Source: Mesostigma viride (lineage: Eukaryota; Streptophyta; Mesostigmatophyceae; Mesostigmatales; Mesostigmataceae). Taken from it: a stretch of 64,000 bases of DNA. The DNA lies in the NCBI GenBank assembly GCA_009746045.1, contig RPFO01000165.1, forward strand, positions 6,612,036 through 6,676,035, given 5' to 3'. This document shows positions 12,561 to 22,885 of the stretch, piece by piece. Every line of letters begins with the position of its first letter. Within the stretch, counting starts at the first letter, position 1. The translations under genes were made by a program, and so were the position numbers. Below the pieces are notes generated by a model. It did not search any database, was not told the origin of the DNA, and was given only the letters and a program-made list of their open reading frames with translations.

Positions 12561-12874
12561 AATATAGCTACGAGTAATATTACGGATGCTATGTCGGGGT
12601 CGCAGGCGTGCAATTCACGGGTGGAATGCCGCCATATGGAGTCAAAAACAGCGATATCTGCTGGGCAGGACAATGTCAACAGCGTACTAAATCGGGGGCG
12701 ATAGCTGCAGGAAATTATACCAGCATGTTCGTGATCGAAAGAAGAGTCGAATGCACTAAACCCGACTAAATTTCATGGCCTGTCAAGTCGAAAGTTATGA
12801 GCATTCTCGGCAGCGATAGCTCGGCATATTTTCGCGGGCCATAGCATGGGAGTATATGATTGCCCACGAAGTTA

Positions 12875-14450
12875 TGTTCTTAGTTAATTAATTAATTAGA
12901 CTCGTGCTCCCGTTGGGGAGTCACGGAGCATTAACCCCGATGGATGGATGGATGGATGGGTGCAAACAGTCCTACCGGTCTAGTCTATCTACATCGGCTA
13001 CATGCTACATCTATCTAACAACATTCTAACTACAACATCTATCTAGCTAGGCAGCCGCACGCTGCCCTAGGGGGCTATCTGGCGTGCCTCCCACGAGATT
13101 GCACACGCGGGCGCTTCCCCACTGGGGGGGGCTCGTTGTCCTCTATGACCTGGGCCCACTTGGCCTTGTCCATCATCTTCTTCCAAATCACGGAGAGGCC
13201 TAGGCCCCCCATGTCCTCTACTAGCTGTTCTTTGAAGGTGCGGGCCTTGCGACGTCTAACATCACTGGGCCCAGCCCACGTCAGGAGGTGCCGGCCAGGC
13301 TGGGCTTGTCGCAGTCCTGCGGGGGGGCCACGTGAGGTGTCTACCTGGTTGGTGCGAGCTAGGTGCCCTACTAGCTGCAGGCGTCGTTGCTTAATGGTGC
13401 TGGTGATATAGGGCATGCCCTGGTACAGGTCCTCATTGCGGACATGAGCAGCATATCCTACTCTGTAAATGGATCGCAGCATGCTGGTGACCGCGCCGTC
13501 CAGCTTGCGGGCCAGGTCGGCGGTGAGGGTCCACGTCTCGGCTCCATACGTGAGGACAGGAAGGACGAGGACCTTGAACAGGTCCTGTTTCTCGATCTTG
13601 CCCAGGGGCTTGCGCCACAGGGCCCGGTACTGGCGTAAAGCGTGCCAGGCGAGGGAGATGCGATGGTCCACATCAACCTCGCAGCTGGGGAGCAGGCTGC
13701 CCAGCAGCTTAACGCGGTCCCAATACAGGACTCGAGAGCCGTCTAGGAGAAAGAGGGGCGGCAGTGGGTTGGTGAGCCCAACCGCCAGGGCCTCTGTCTT
13801 CTTGCTGACCTCCAGCCCCACTGCACGGGCCTCGAGAGCCAGGCAGTCAAGCCATGTCTGCACATGCTCAGTGTCCTCGAAGAGGGTGGTGTCGTCTGCG
13901 TAGATGATGTCTGCCAGCTGAATCTCCGTGTCCGCACCGCCATGCCAGAATTTGTTAGCAACCTGCACTCCTGGTAATTCCCTGCCCACGATGCGGGCAA
14001 ATCGCTTGTGCGCCTGAATCATTACGTATTCGACAACAATAATGAACAGGTAGTACATAGGGCGAGAGCACGCAGCCCTGCCACACCCCCTTCTGTAAAG
14101 GGCATGGGGGCGTGGTCCCGTAAAAAGTGCGCACCGAAGTGGTGGACCCTTCATACAGGTGGCGGATGACAGCAATCAGGGGGCGGGGGATCCGGAACAA
14201 CTCGAGGATGTCCCAAAGCGCAGGCCAGAACACCGAATCGAAGGCTTTGATGAAGTCCACCAGCACAAGGTGCAAAGGGGACTCACCAGGCTGAAGGCGT
14301 TGCAGTTCCTCCACCAGTCGGCGAGTAGCGAATGGCAGATTGAATGGAACAGTTACTAGGATACCTTTGGGGTGAAGTACGGCGAACGTACACCATGCGT
14401 CCAGGCATAGTTGTCTCACTTCGTACACCGCCACTTGGCGGCGTTGTGAT
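12875..14450 (-). mobile_element. LINE-2: 5'-truncated non-LTR retrotransposon
   Basis: It contains only the reverse transcriptase half of an ORF2 and a 3' UTR. The UTR has a TCCA microsatellite (12940-12962 on plus as GATGGATGG repeats) and a final block CCCCAACGGGAGCACGAGTC before a (TTAA)n tail at 12877-12899. No endonuclease is found upstream, as expected for incomplete target-primed reverse transcription. Confidence 0.75.
13075..14434 (-). pseudogene. LINE-2 reverse transcriptase (ORF2 C-terminal half)
   Basis: Two overlapping frames join near 14050. The upstream frame (14434-13955) has motif A VLVDFIKAFDSVFW and motif B KGVWQGCVLSPY. The downstream frame (14175-13075, 366 residues) carries YYLFIIVVEYV, motif C IIYADDTTLF, the thumb, TYGAETWTLTADLARKLDGA and the C-terminal tail ending near GKRPRVQSRGRHAR. 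It is a clear relative of the LINE-1 ORF2 at 7815-11187 (shared HIQTWLD/HVQTWLD and LEARAVGLE blocks) but not the same copy. One frameshift plus the 5' truncation make it inactive. Confidence 0.8.
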
Positions 14451-15250
14451 GATGTATGCCCCGTGTGTCTGATATTATTAGGCAGCGTAGACTACAGAAC
14501 GTTCTTTTGCTGGCCATCTAGCCCGTACTAATCAGGCGAGGGCCCTGCTGGTTCCTTGCGGACTGGCCAGCCCGGAAGATTAATCTTCTTACATGGTCAG
14601 GCCCTGCCAGGGTTAGGCGCCGTGGTGGCCAACATCGGACATACCTGGTACGTTGTCTCCTTGATACCGCGACATGATTTTAGCTGACATGCAGAGCAAA
14701 GACGCTGTTGGCGTTATCCGCTCAACCCCTCTTACTCATATATGGTCAGATATGCAGGACAAGCAGCATTGGGCGGACATAGTCAATATGACTACGACCC
14801 CCCAACTGGGGGCCTTAGGAAATATAAAAAGCATGGTAGGCATAGTTTGCGTGCAAGATTAACTGGAGGCATCACTTGAGGCCCATATTTTAGACTAGCT
14901 GTTGACATACATGTACATAGTGACGTTTTGGGGAGACGTCCACTATATCAGGGAATTCAGTGCTCATGAATCATGATAGTGGGGATTTCAGTGCTCCTTG
15001 GTCCCCCAACGGGGACACGAGACTAATTAATGAATTAATGTTGTTTTCCTCATTTGGTCATTGTTAGTCTAAGTTCATTATTCTTGACGGATAATAAATA
15101 TAATAATGGTTTATATACATGGCCCACTATGGGAACGACGTCTTCAGAACTCCCCAATCTCCGCGTGTAAGGATCGGGATCACCACGAGACTGACGGGGA
15201 CACGAGACTAATTAATAAATTAATTAAGGATCGGGATCAGTGCAACCGCA
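14451..15250. other. No gene; two LINE 3' tails
   Basis: Two short blocks look like 3' ends of the LINE-2 family in plus orientation. One is at 14990-15045 (CCCCCAACGGGGACACGAGAC then TAATTAATGAATTAAT). The other is at 15195-15230 (ACGGGGACACGAGAC then TAATTAATAAATTAATTAA). No coding region is attached. Confidence 0.5.
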
Positions 15251-15321
15251 CAAGTCATGTGCACAACTGAGCAGTTGCTGTCGATCAGGCCCCACACAGT
15301 TTTGATGTGCAACAAAGCTTC

Positions 15322-15405
15322 GCGCAACATGGCGCAACATGGAGCAACATGGCGCAACATGGCGCAACATGGCGCAACATGGCGCAGCATGGCACAACAT
15401 GGCGC
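15322..15405. repeat. 10-bp tandem repeat GCGCAACATG
   Basis: About eight copies of GCGCAACATG with single-base variants (gagcaacatg, gcgcagcatg, gcacaacatg). Because the unit is 10 bp, all three frames on both strands are open across it and give repeated MAQHGATWRN-type peptides. These are not evidence of a gene. Confidence 0.85.
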
Positions 15406-15719
15406 ATCGTCGCGCGATTTGTCCATGACGAGAAATGTATGAATCTTCCTCCATGTGCGCTGCTAGGCACTGGCCAGTTGTCAGCAGCTGTCTTGACTCT
15501 TCAAGTCGTGAAAATACTGAAAACAACGATACCAGGGGCCAGGTGCAGCCAGGTATATACAATTATGCGCAAGTGCTCCAGCGCGCCGTAGTCATACATA
15601 ATAAGCCACTGTTGCAAGGGGCACAAAAAAAATATAGCGGACAGCTGCTTTAATTACTTTCATTGATTGCAAGAGGACATGCATGGCTTCGAGCATATAC
15701 TCGGCACTTCCGATCCACT

Positions 15720-16080
15720 TTCAAGGAAGCAGACAGCGCTGCACTACGACCGCAGGCATGTCCTCCTCGGAGCATGAGCCGGTAGTAGAGGAGTGGCTGG
15801 ACGCGTCACTTTCGCTGGCGGAAAACGTCGCCGTCGTAAGCAGTTCGCTAAGGTTCGGAGTTATATAGCCAACCAGTAGAGGCGCCCGTCTGCATATCCA
15901 CTTGCCATTTAGTTGCTTGTAGAGATGCTTTTTGGCTGATTTTGGAAGCTTGTTTGCAGGCAATAATGCGCCGCACGTGTTACATTTCAGCGAGGGCACC
16001 CCTTTGCCGAGGCTTAATTAAATCATCGACAACCTCCACGATGTCGAAATTCGGCCACCAGGACGAAGCTGCTTTGCTCC
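15720..16080 (-). pseudogene. Possible zinc-finger coding fragment, unassigned
   Basis: Minus-strand frames read SSWWPNFDIVEVVDDLI (about 16070-16020). After a change of frame they read LKCNTCGALLPANK...KKHLYKQLNGKWIC (about 15990-15890), then a Ser/acidic tail. A W...F block followed by CxxC and a spaced His recalls BED-type fingers found in hAT transposases and host factors. The last ligand and the frame junction are uncertain. It could also be a host gene with an intron. Low confidence. Confidence 0.25.
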
Positions 16081-17135
16081 CTTTCTGCGCTTGCAATGCT
16101 TCCATGCTGATATGGGCATATTCACTGGACGTTATGCTTGTCGTCGGTGATTCTACTGGTCAGATAAAAAGGACATAGGTGACACGGGGTTCAAGGTTCC
16201 AACCAGTTCAGCGACGGCCTCCGGTGTTAGTTTCTCTGGATAAGTTATGCCGCACGTCGCCTGGTCAATCGCAGCAAGCATGGTCATGTTCCGTGTTTAG
16301 TTGACCGTCGAAATTCCTGGCACGCGGATTGCAAATTGGATGCCACGTAAATCTTTGGAAACTGTCGACTTTTCTTGGAGCCTGGAGGCAGCTAGGCTGG
16401 GTAGTGTAATGGAAATGACTGTCTGTGGTGGTGGTCATAAGACTCCATCTTCCTCGTGCACAATTGATTCGGTTCTCGGAAGATTCCGGCGAAAGATTTC
16501 CGGAAAGCGACCACGAGGCAGCGAGTCCAGAACCTCAACGTGGCGAATATCACGAAGGCCTGAAAGTTGCACTACGGTCTTAGAGAATAACTTGCCCCGC
16601 TGGCAGAATGATGACCCCCGCGGCCAGATGGACCAGATCTGTAACTGACTACAGATTCCTTGCTGGAAAAGTGGAAATTGTAACGACCAAATAGTCTGGT
16701 CACATCCTGAAACTGGCCTCTCTGCTGTATACTAGCAGATACTAGCTGTAATTACCAACAATTACCATACACTATACAGTACCACATTTTCAATGATGAG
16801 AATTCCGGCCTTAAGGGGTTCAGCAGGCTCTTTTTCCGCGCGATGCCAGATTCGTATGACATATGCACCAAAAATGTTCCCAACAACCCGGACGCCGCGC
16901 CAGCTGGCTCTGTCTGCTGCACCGCACTGACCGCCGAACTGACTTTCCAGCCAGTGCGCTGAACTAGTGTGGGTGCACCGTGCCGTCCGTGCGCACCACT
17001 TGCGGCACTATGCAGCTGCCAGCCAGACGTTAGTGTTTCGTTGGCCGTTAGCATTAGGGTGCTGTATGTGTCTGCTGCACTGCAGTCCGGTCTGCACTGA
17101 ACAGCGGGCACGCGGAGGGCGTATTACTGTCGTTG
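16080..17135. other. No firm gene; weak coding-like scraps
   Basis: A minus-strand stretch near 16570-16430 reads VVQLSGLRDIRHVEVLDSLP and on to TESIVHEEDGVL, which has a coding look but no recognised family. At 16811 a TTAAGGGG...TTTTTCCGCGC block resembles the left end of the possible transposon at 3581. Confidence 0.3.
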
Positions 17136-17140
17136 GTTGA
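17136..17140. other. Target-site duplication of gypsy-2 (left copy), GTTGA
   Basis: GTTGA directly abuts the outer end of the gypsy-2 3' LTR at 17141. The same five bases follow the other outer end at 55770-55774, 38.6 kb away. This ties the two LTR copies into one insertion. Confidence 0.85.
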
Positions 17141-17178
17141 TGTTACGAGCCGCACCATCGGCTCTGAAAGACCCTAGT
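17141..17178 (-). repeat. gypsy-2 3' LTR, distal piece
   Basis: These 38 bp (TGTTACGAGCC... to CCCTAGT) equal the first bases of the intact copy at 55158-55769. The rest of this LTR resumes at 25648, after gypsy-1. Confidence 0.9.
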
Positions 17179-17915
17179 TGTTGCACGGATGCAACATGCC
17201 ATTTGTGGTAATAAATTATCCGTCCCGGTCGATCGGCGCCGACCGTAATCCGGCGCCCGAGTGCCGAGGCCATAGTATAATTGGCAGCCGAGGCAATCCG
17301 TGTGGAAGTAAGTGTAGAAGTTTTGCTGACGAACTTGGCCTTTGCGCCGTAGGCAGACCTAGCGCCTGAACGGGAGTTACGGGACAGCCAAGTGGCACTG
17401 CACATGCGTTATGATGGTTCCTACGGACATTTGGATATTTTTCAGGAGAGGCCTCTAGCCGTACTGGTCTTTAATGTGTTCTAGACGGTTCGAGAAGCCC
17501 GTCCCCGCGGACCTCACGTCATGCCTGGTTGGCAGCGCCAGGCGCAGCCACCAACGGGGACGAAGGGACAAAATAGGAAGGCACGAGCTATGCCAGCAAT
17601 CCGGACCTTGTATCGTAATTTACCACGTTGCTCTACAGATTATTTACCATCGCTTAATCCTGGAGTGTAAATCTCCTGTGGGCTCGAGTGTGAATCCCTC
17701 GCCTACTGGGTGTAAGTCTTCCCGCATTGAGTGTTTTAATCTGTGTGGTAACATTGTAATATACGAAACCGGTTTTCCGGGTTTGAGCTTATTCGTATTG
17801 TGTGACAAGTATTCTTAAGCCACCATCGTGCGCTGTGACGCATAGGAAGTCAAAGGTCTTTCGCATTCATTCTCAATCATTAAGGCGCTATTTTAAATAG
17901 CCATACGTGTTAAAC
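17179..17915 (+). repeat. gypsy-1 5' LTR
   Basis: Starts TGTTGCACGGATGCAACATG, in which GTTGCA-CGGA-TGCAAC is a perfect hairpin at the very end. Finishes ACGTGTTAAAC. The end could be placed one or two bases either way because LTR and target share bases. Confidence 0.9.
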
Positions 17916-17931
17916 TGGACTCGGAGGAAAC
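17916..17931 (+). promoter_or_regulatory. gypsy-1 primer-binding site
   Basis: TGGACTCGGAGGAAAC starts directly after the LTR with the TGG that pairs with the CCA end of a tRNA. I have not identified the tRNA. Confidence 0.6.
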
Positions 17932-18038
17932 TTTCCTAGTGGCCTCTATCCCGTCCCGTTTTTCTGTAATCTGATCCGGATCAGCAACGGAATTATATAA
18001 GGGCCGGAACCCTTACTAATTCCGCTTGCAGTAATTCA

Positions 18039-18061
18039 TTGTGGGGGTCGGATCCCCACAA
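18039..18061 (+). promoter_or_regulatory. Perfect RNA hairpin in the gypsy-1 leader
   Basis: TTGTGGGG (18039-18046) pairs exactly with CCCCACAA (18054-18061) around a 7-base loop. It lies between primer site and gag, where packaging or dimerisation signals usually sit. The function is inferred. Confidence 0.45.
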
Positions 18062-18385
18062 TCCTAACTGCCCATACCCGTTACCCATATTGCGGTTCTT
18101 GCATGCCCCAACCTGGCCTTGTCCGGTTGACCTAAGGGATTCGTCCGGAAACGAATCTCCTTATATTGCGTGCTTTAAACGGAAACGCTTTGTGGGTTGC
18201 AATTTCACGCATTGTTTGGCGTCTTGGCCATTGCCTCACACCCTATATCTGGGATACTTACTGTCAGCTCCGGCAAGCTGCAGTAATATCTCACGTCCTT
18301 TAATTGACGTATTTTTTGTGCTTAATTTGTCATCCCGCCAAGGTGACTAGAGGCACATTGTTCACACTTTACCAGCCACCACGCG

Positions 18386-20260
18386 ATGGCTGACGGTATT
18401 GAGCGAGGGCGACGAGAGGCCCATCGCTTCTCTCCTGCCCCTTCCCTCGTGGCAGCACTCGAGGCGGCAGAGAGAGCTACCCAAAATCACTCACGCCCGA
18501 GTAGTGAGCGTGGCTCTAGGGGGTCATCCCCAGCACAAACCCCACGTTTGGGAGGGAATTCCTCGGCGGCTGCCGGTGCACCACCTGATAGCCCTGTAGT
18601 GAATCCCCTTAATGGACCACCAAGTGGAACATCCATCGCGGGATTGTCGGCGGGTCCGGCCCTTGGTGTAGGAGCCGGCGCGGGGGCGCAGGGGAATAAT
18701 GTTACCCTGCACTACGGTAGGAGTGGGGCCCTGCCTACGGTGCTGCCGCAACCTACATTGGCCACTTGGCCCAGCAGCGCCCCGGCGCCACCCTTGTATG
18801 ATAGCCGATCGCGGTCTCGCCGCGCTGCGAATCGGGCGTCCTATCATGCGCCTGGACCCCTTGGGGCTAGCCCCTTCGGCCATGCCTCGCCAAATATGGC
18901 TGGGCAGGGCCAGGGCACCGCACGGACCGGTCGGTCTTCCTTCGGGGTCGCAGGGGAGGCGATTCCCCTCCCCAACTCAGCATACGACCGCCTGGCTCCG
19001 GGTGACCCACGAGCGCAGCACCCAGCGGCCACCGCCGCCCATCATTATGCAAGCCGCGCCCACTACCCACATGGGTATGAGCACCCGGGTGAGGATGAGT
19101 GCAGCCCCCCGGCAGGTTACCCGCGTGGGCACACCTCGCAAGGTGTGGCCGGGCCCGGGAGACCCGCGAGTATCATGGGCCATCATGACGATGATACTCA
19201 CAATGCAGGGCGACTACCACCGTTGCCCAAGCTGTCGGATATTCCCAAGTTTAAACCCGACTGCTCGTACCAAGAGTTTGAGGCTTGGGAGATTGCAGTG
19301 TCTCAGAAGATCGACATCTGGGAGACATACAATCGCAAGCTCTTGGACGAGGATATCAAGGTCAAGCTGGTGTCCAGCGAGGCACTGGCTCCCGATGTGA
19401 GACAAGCTCTCCATTGCGAAAGCGCCCTGGCCAATGGCTTCCCCAGCAGCTTGGCTGAATTATTTCGGCGAGCACGGGCCAAGTACCTGCCACCCGACCA
19501 AGACAAGCTGGACCGGGAGGCTTTTGGGGCGTTCAAGCAGGGGAACCTGAGCTATCGGGAATATATGACCAAGTTCGAGCTTCTAGCTGGGCGGGTTGAT
19601 GACCTGATGGGCCCAGAAGCCTTGGCAAGGTTCTATGAGGGCTTGCAACCCGAATTCCGGGATGAGGTGAAGCGGAAATTCGCCCACCTCTCCTGGGCTC
19701 AATGGAACCTGCAGGACATCAAGACCTACCTAGCGGAGATAGCTCCCTTGGTGCAGCGGACCCCAAAACCCCGCGTGAATGCACTGGAACTCAATGAGCT
19801 GGGATTCGCCCCCGTGTGGGTGGATGAGCTACAGTGCGAGGTCCTGGACATTAATGCCTTGGACACTTCCCGGATTCAGTGCTACCACTGCAACCGCGTG
19901 GGGCACATCAAACGTGAGTGCCCTGATCTCCCTCCGCTGGACCAGGCCCCGCCTGTGCAACGCAACAATTTCCAAGCGGCCTCCCCGCAAATGGCCTCGA
20001 GGCCACCACCGGCGCGAAATATGCGCACAGCTCCCAGTGCGGGTGAGCGTGCCCGACGCTTGCAACAAGCGCGCCAACAGCCCCGGCTGTACCAACAACC
20101 CAAGGCGCCCCCAAGCGCCTACCAGCAAGCTGGGCATGCCCTCAACCAACTGGATGCCGCAGACGCGGCCGAGCCTGATGATGGCTCTTCCGCGGCCGCA
20201 TCCGGCCACCTGCGAGGCACACCGGTGGACGAGGGGCCTGCAGGAGAGGCGTTGGACTGA
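18386..20260 (+). CDS. gag: gypsy-1 Gag
   Basis: 624 residues from ATG at 18386 (ACGCGATGG context) to the TGA at 20258. Gag forms the virus-like particle and binds the element RNA. The first 270 residues are Pro/Ala/Gly/Ser-rich. A capsid-like helical region follows (about 280-470, with LSYREYMTKFELLAGRVDDL and DEVKRKFAHLSWAQW), similar to retrotransposon gag domains. Near residue 515 there is one zinc knuckle, CYHCNRVGHIKREC (CX2CX4HX4C). The Gln/Pro/Ala-rich tail overlaps the protease frame, which lies in the -1 frame and is open from 20179. Gag is intact. Its relative in gypsy-2 (54038-51987) has the same layout. Confidence 0.92.
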   Translation: MADGIERGRREAHRFSPAPSLVAALEAAERATQNHSRPSSERGSRGSSPAQTPRLGGNSSAAAGAPPDSPVVNPLNGPPSGTSIAGLSAGPALGVGAGAGAQGNNVTLHYGRSGALPTVLPQPTLATWPSSAPAPPLYDSRSRSRRAANRASYHAPGPLGASPFGHASPNMAGQGQGTARTGRSSFGVAGEAIPLPNSAYDRLAPGDPRAQHPAATAAHHYASRAHYPHGYEHPGEDECSPPAGYPRGHTSQGVAGPGRPASIMGHHDDDTHNAGRLPPLPKLSDIPKFKPDCSYQEFEAWEIAVSQKIDIWETYNRKLLDEDIKVKLVSSEALAPDVRQALHCESALANGFPSSLAELFRRARAKYLPPDQDKLDREAFGAFKQGNLSYREYMTKFELLAGRVDDLMGPEALARFYEGLQPEFRDEVKRKFAHLSWAQWNLQDIKTYLAEIAPLVQRTPKPRVNALELNELGFAPVWVDELQCEVLDINALDTSRIQCYHCNRVGHIKRECPDLPPLDQAPPVQRNNFQAASPQMASRPPPARNMRTAPSAGERARRLQQARQQPRLYQQPKAPPSAYQQAGHALNQLDAADAAEPDDGSSAAASGHLRGTPVDEGPAGEALD

Positions 20261-20979
20261 GAGGCCGGGAGGGCACTCCGGGCGACACCTTACCCGGCCA
20301 TGAACAAGTCGCCCAAGTTTTGTTACCATGTAATGTGGTGACAGAGACCCAGGAATGGCAAGCGGAGCCTAGCGAAGGCCCGCGGCAACTACTCCTCTTC
20401 ACTGGAAGCCTACCAGACCCCCAGGGCTCTGGGCGTTGTTTGGAGGGCATCAAGGTCCTCATTGACAGTGGTGCGGCTACCACCTTCATCAGTGAGGCCA
20501 TAGTGCAGCGCCTGGGAGTAACCCCGACTCCCCATACCATTGCTCGGCGCGTGCGATACTCGGATGGCTACACTCAGCCATCCCCGGGCTATGCGGACTT
20601 GGCCCCTATCGTACAAGGCACCAGCGTGCCCATTCGCGCCACGGTCATTCCCTTACAAGCGGCTGATATCATCCTAGGGATTGACTGGCTGCACATATCC
20701 AAGGTGACCGTCTCTTTTGGTACCATGGTTACCCACTTCCCAGATGGGTCATTCTGGTTACCTGAGCGGCAGTATGCGGCCAACGGCATGACCATCACCG
20801 ATGACACGCCTGCCCTCAAGAGTGACCGTCGTCGCCTTGCGGACATTCTCATGTCCAAAAGGGAGTTCAAGCGGATGATGAGAGCCCGACAGCCTCCTCC
20901 CGTTTACTCCATTCGTCTGGACGCCCTTGCCCACGCGCGCGGGCCCAGCGCCCAGCATGCCAGGCTGGAGTTTCGTTAA
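20179..20979 (+). CDS. pol: gypsy-1 Pol, protease part
   Basis: The frame is -1 to gag and opens after a stop at 20176-20178, overlapping the last 80 bases of gag, so it is probably made by -1 frameshifting. No ATG is needed. It carries the retropepsin active site VLIDSGAATTFISEA and the second conserved block ADIILGIDWLH. The protease cleaves the Gag-Pol polyprotein. A TAA at 20977 ends the frame. The reverse transcriptase continues in another frame, with homology switching around 20940 (upstream reading SLNSLGMDLSEDEV). That is a real frameshift, because gypsy-2 has these parts fused in one frame. Confidence 0.85.
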
Positions 20980-22700
20980 ACTCGCTTGGCATGGACTTGT
21001 CGGAAGACGAGGTGAAACGACTCAACGCAGTGCTCGATCAGTATTCAGCCGTGTTTGAGGAGAAAACACCTACGTTTCCCCCGGCCAGACCGGTGCTCCA
21101 CCGCATTCATTTGCAGGAGGGGCACCCACCTACCACCTCACCCATTTTTCGCATGGGGCCCGTGGAGTTGGCAGAGCTCAAGAAGATCTTGGTCGGCTTG
21201 TTGGAGGCCGGCTTGATCGAGCCCAGCAATAGCCCTTACAGCGCGGGCGTGTTGCTGGTGCCCAAACCCAATGGGAAGTGGCGTCTGGTTACGGATTATC
21301 GCAAACTCAATGCGATCACCGTGAAGTCCAAGTATCCCCTCCCCCGCATCGATGATATATTTAATAAGGTGGAGGGCGCAAAGTACTTTACGGTGCTCGA
21401 TTGTGCAGACGGTTTTTGGCAACTTCGGATCGCCCCCGAAGATTGCCATAAAACAGCCTTTGCCACGCCTTTTGGCCATTACCAATTCCGCGTGGCGGCC
21501 ATGGGCTTGTGTAACAGCCCTGCCTCTTTTCAGATGCTCATGAACCACCTCTTTAGGTCGGTGATGGGCACTAGTCGGCTGCCCCAGGTCTCGGCAGACC
21601 TGCGCGACCCGACTATCCCGTGGGACCCGGGGACGCAGCCGTACAAACGCACCTGCGTGGCCATCTACTTGGATGACATCCTCATTTTCTCTCGCACGTT
21701 CGAGGAGCACTTGGAGGATGTTGCCGCGGTTCTGCAGATCATGGCGGATAATAAACTGTCCGCCCGCCGCAGCAAGGTAGAATCAGGCCGCAGCGTCCCC
21801 TTTCTAGGCCACATTCTCTCGGACAAGGGCGTGTCCACGGACCCCGATAAGGTCGCCGCCGTCCAACAGTGGCCTGTTCCCGCGAATGTTCGCGCCTTGC
21901 GCAGCTTCTTGGGCTTGGTATCGTATTATCGCCGCTTCATCCCGCGTTTCGCGACCATTGCGGCCCCGCTTACTCACCTCCTCAAGAAGGACGTACCGTG
22001 GGAATGGTCAGGCCTGTGTCAACAGGCCTTTGACCTGCTGAAGGCCAGGCTCGCCACTGCGCCTGTCCTCATCCTTCCGGATCCCACCAAGCCATTCGTG
22101 GTCAATAGCGATTCTAGCAAGGTTGCTATTGGCGGTGTGCTGCTCCAAGACCATGGTCTCGGTCTCCAACCGGTCGAGTATATCTCCCGGACGATGATCC
22201 CGGCCGAAAGAAATTACCCGGTCCATCAGCAAGAGTTGTTGGCCGTGGTGTACTGTTGCCATACTTGGCGGCACCATCTTCTGGGTGCTCAGTTCAACGT
22301 GGCCATGGCCGAACCCGACCCTGCGGACCCGTACCGCTTGATCATCCAGACCGACCATCGGCCCCTCACGCACTTGTTGACGCAGCCCACGCTTACGCCA
22401 CGCCAAGCCCGTTGGCTTGAATATTTGGCACAGTTCGGTCCGTTCAAGATCGAATATGTCAAGGGCCTTGACAACACGGTCCCTGACGCCCTGTCGCGTC
22501 GCCCCGACTATTGGTTTTATGAGGATCTTGACGTTTTGGCCACGACGTTGATCCCCTCCCATGGTCCCGTCGCCCCCTTTGGCGACCGCTTGAGCGACCC
22601 GATGAGCCCCTTCCTCTTCTGTGGCGCCACAACCGCGGAGGTTGACACTGTTGACCATTCCGTGCGCCTCGCCGGCAGCACCCCTGCACGTGAGGGCACG
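20943..22700 (+). CDS. pol: gypsy-1 Pol, reverse transcriptase and RNase H
   Basis: Makes element DNA from its RNA and removes the RNA strand. Recognisable blocks in order: LIEPSNSPYSAGVLLVPKPN, KWRLVTDYRKLNAITVKSKY, FTVLDCADGFWQLRIAPEDC (motif A), GLCNSPASFQMLMN (motif B), VAIYLDDILIFSRTF (YLDD, motif C) near 21660, and VPFLGHILSDKGV. RNase H follows: FVVNSDSSKVAIGGVLLQD, RNYPVHQQELLAVVY, QTDHRPLTHLL and NTVPDALSRR. The frame remains open to 22844, but after about 22700 the sequence no longer matches gypsy-2. The next segment lies in frame 2 (22700-22888, with LERLISRFTVTE), so a frameshift precedes integrase. All catalytic residues are present. Confidence 0.92.
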
Positions 22701-22885
22701 TGCGCAGCCGCAGGGGGGGAAGGACTTCGGCCCCGTACAGCCATATGGTGCCGGCGACAGGAGTCTACCCTCCAATGCAGCCCGTTGGAGAGGCATTCAC
22801 GTTGGCAAATACTGCAACAACGGTCGTCATCAGCTCGGACCTAGAGCGCCTCATCTCGCGCTTCACGGTCACTGAGGAAGGCAAA

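Larger units (their letters stand above)
7655..12600 (-). mobile_element. LINE-1: two-ORF non-LTR retrotransposon, degenerate
   Basis: On the minus strand an ORF1 (12560 to about 11407) is followed by an ORF2 with AP endonuclease (about 11187-9950) and reverse transcriptase (9562-7815). The 3' UTR then runs to a TTTAA-type tail near 7655. Every domain is present but the frame breaks repeatedly, so the copy is inactive. An L1-like ORF1 with an AP endonuclease and a YADD reverse transcriptase places it in the L1/RTE-like part of the LINE tree. I cannot be more exact by eye. Confidence 0.8.

Noticed and set aside
15286-15420. CRISPR-like array
   Set aside because: Units are contiguous 10-mers without spacers, in a eukaryotic context.
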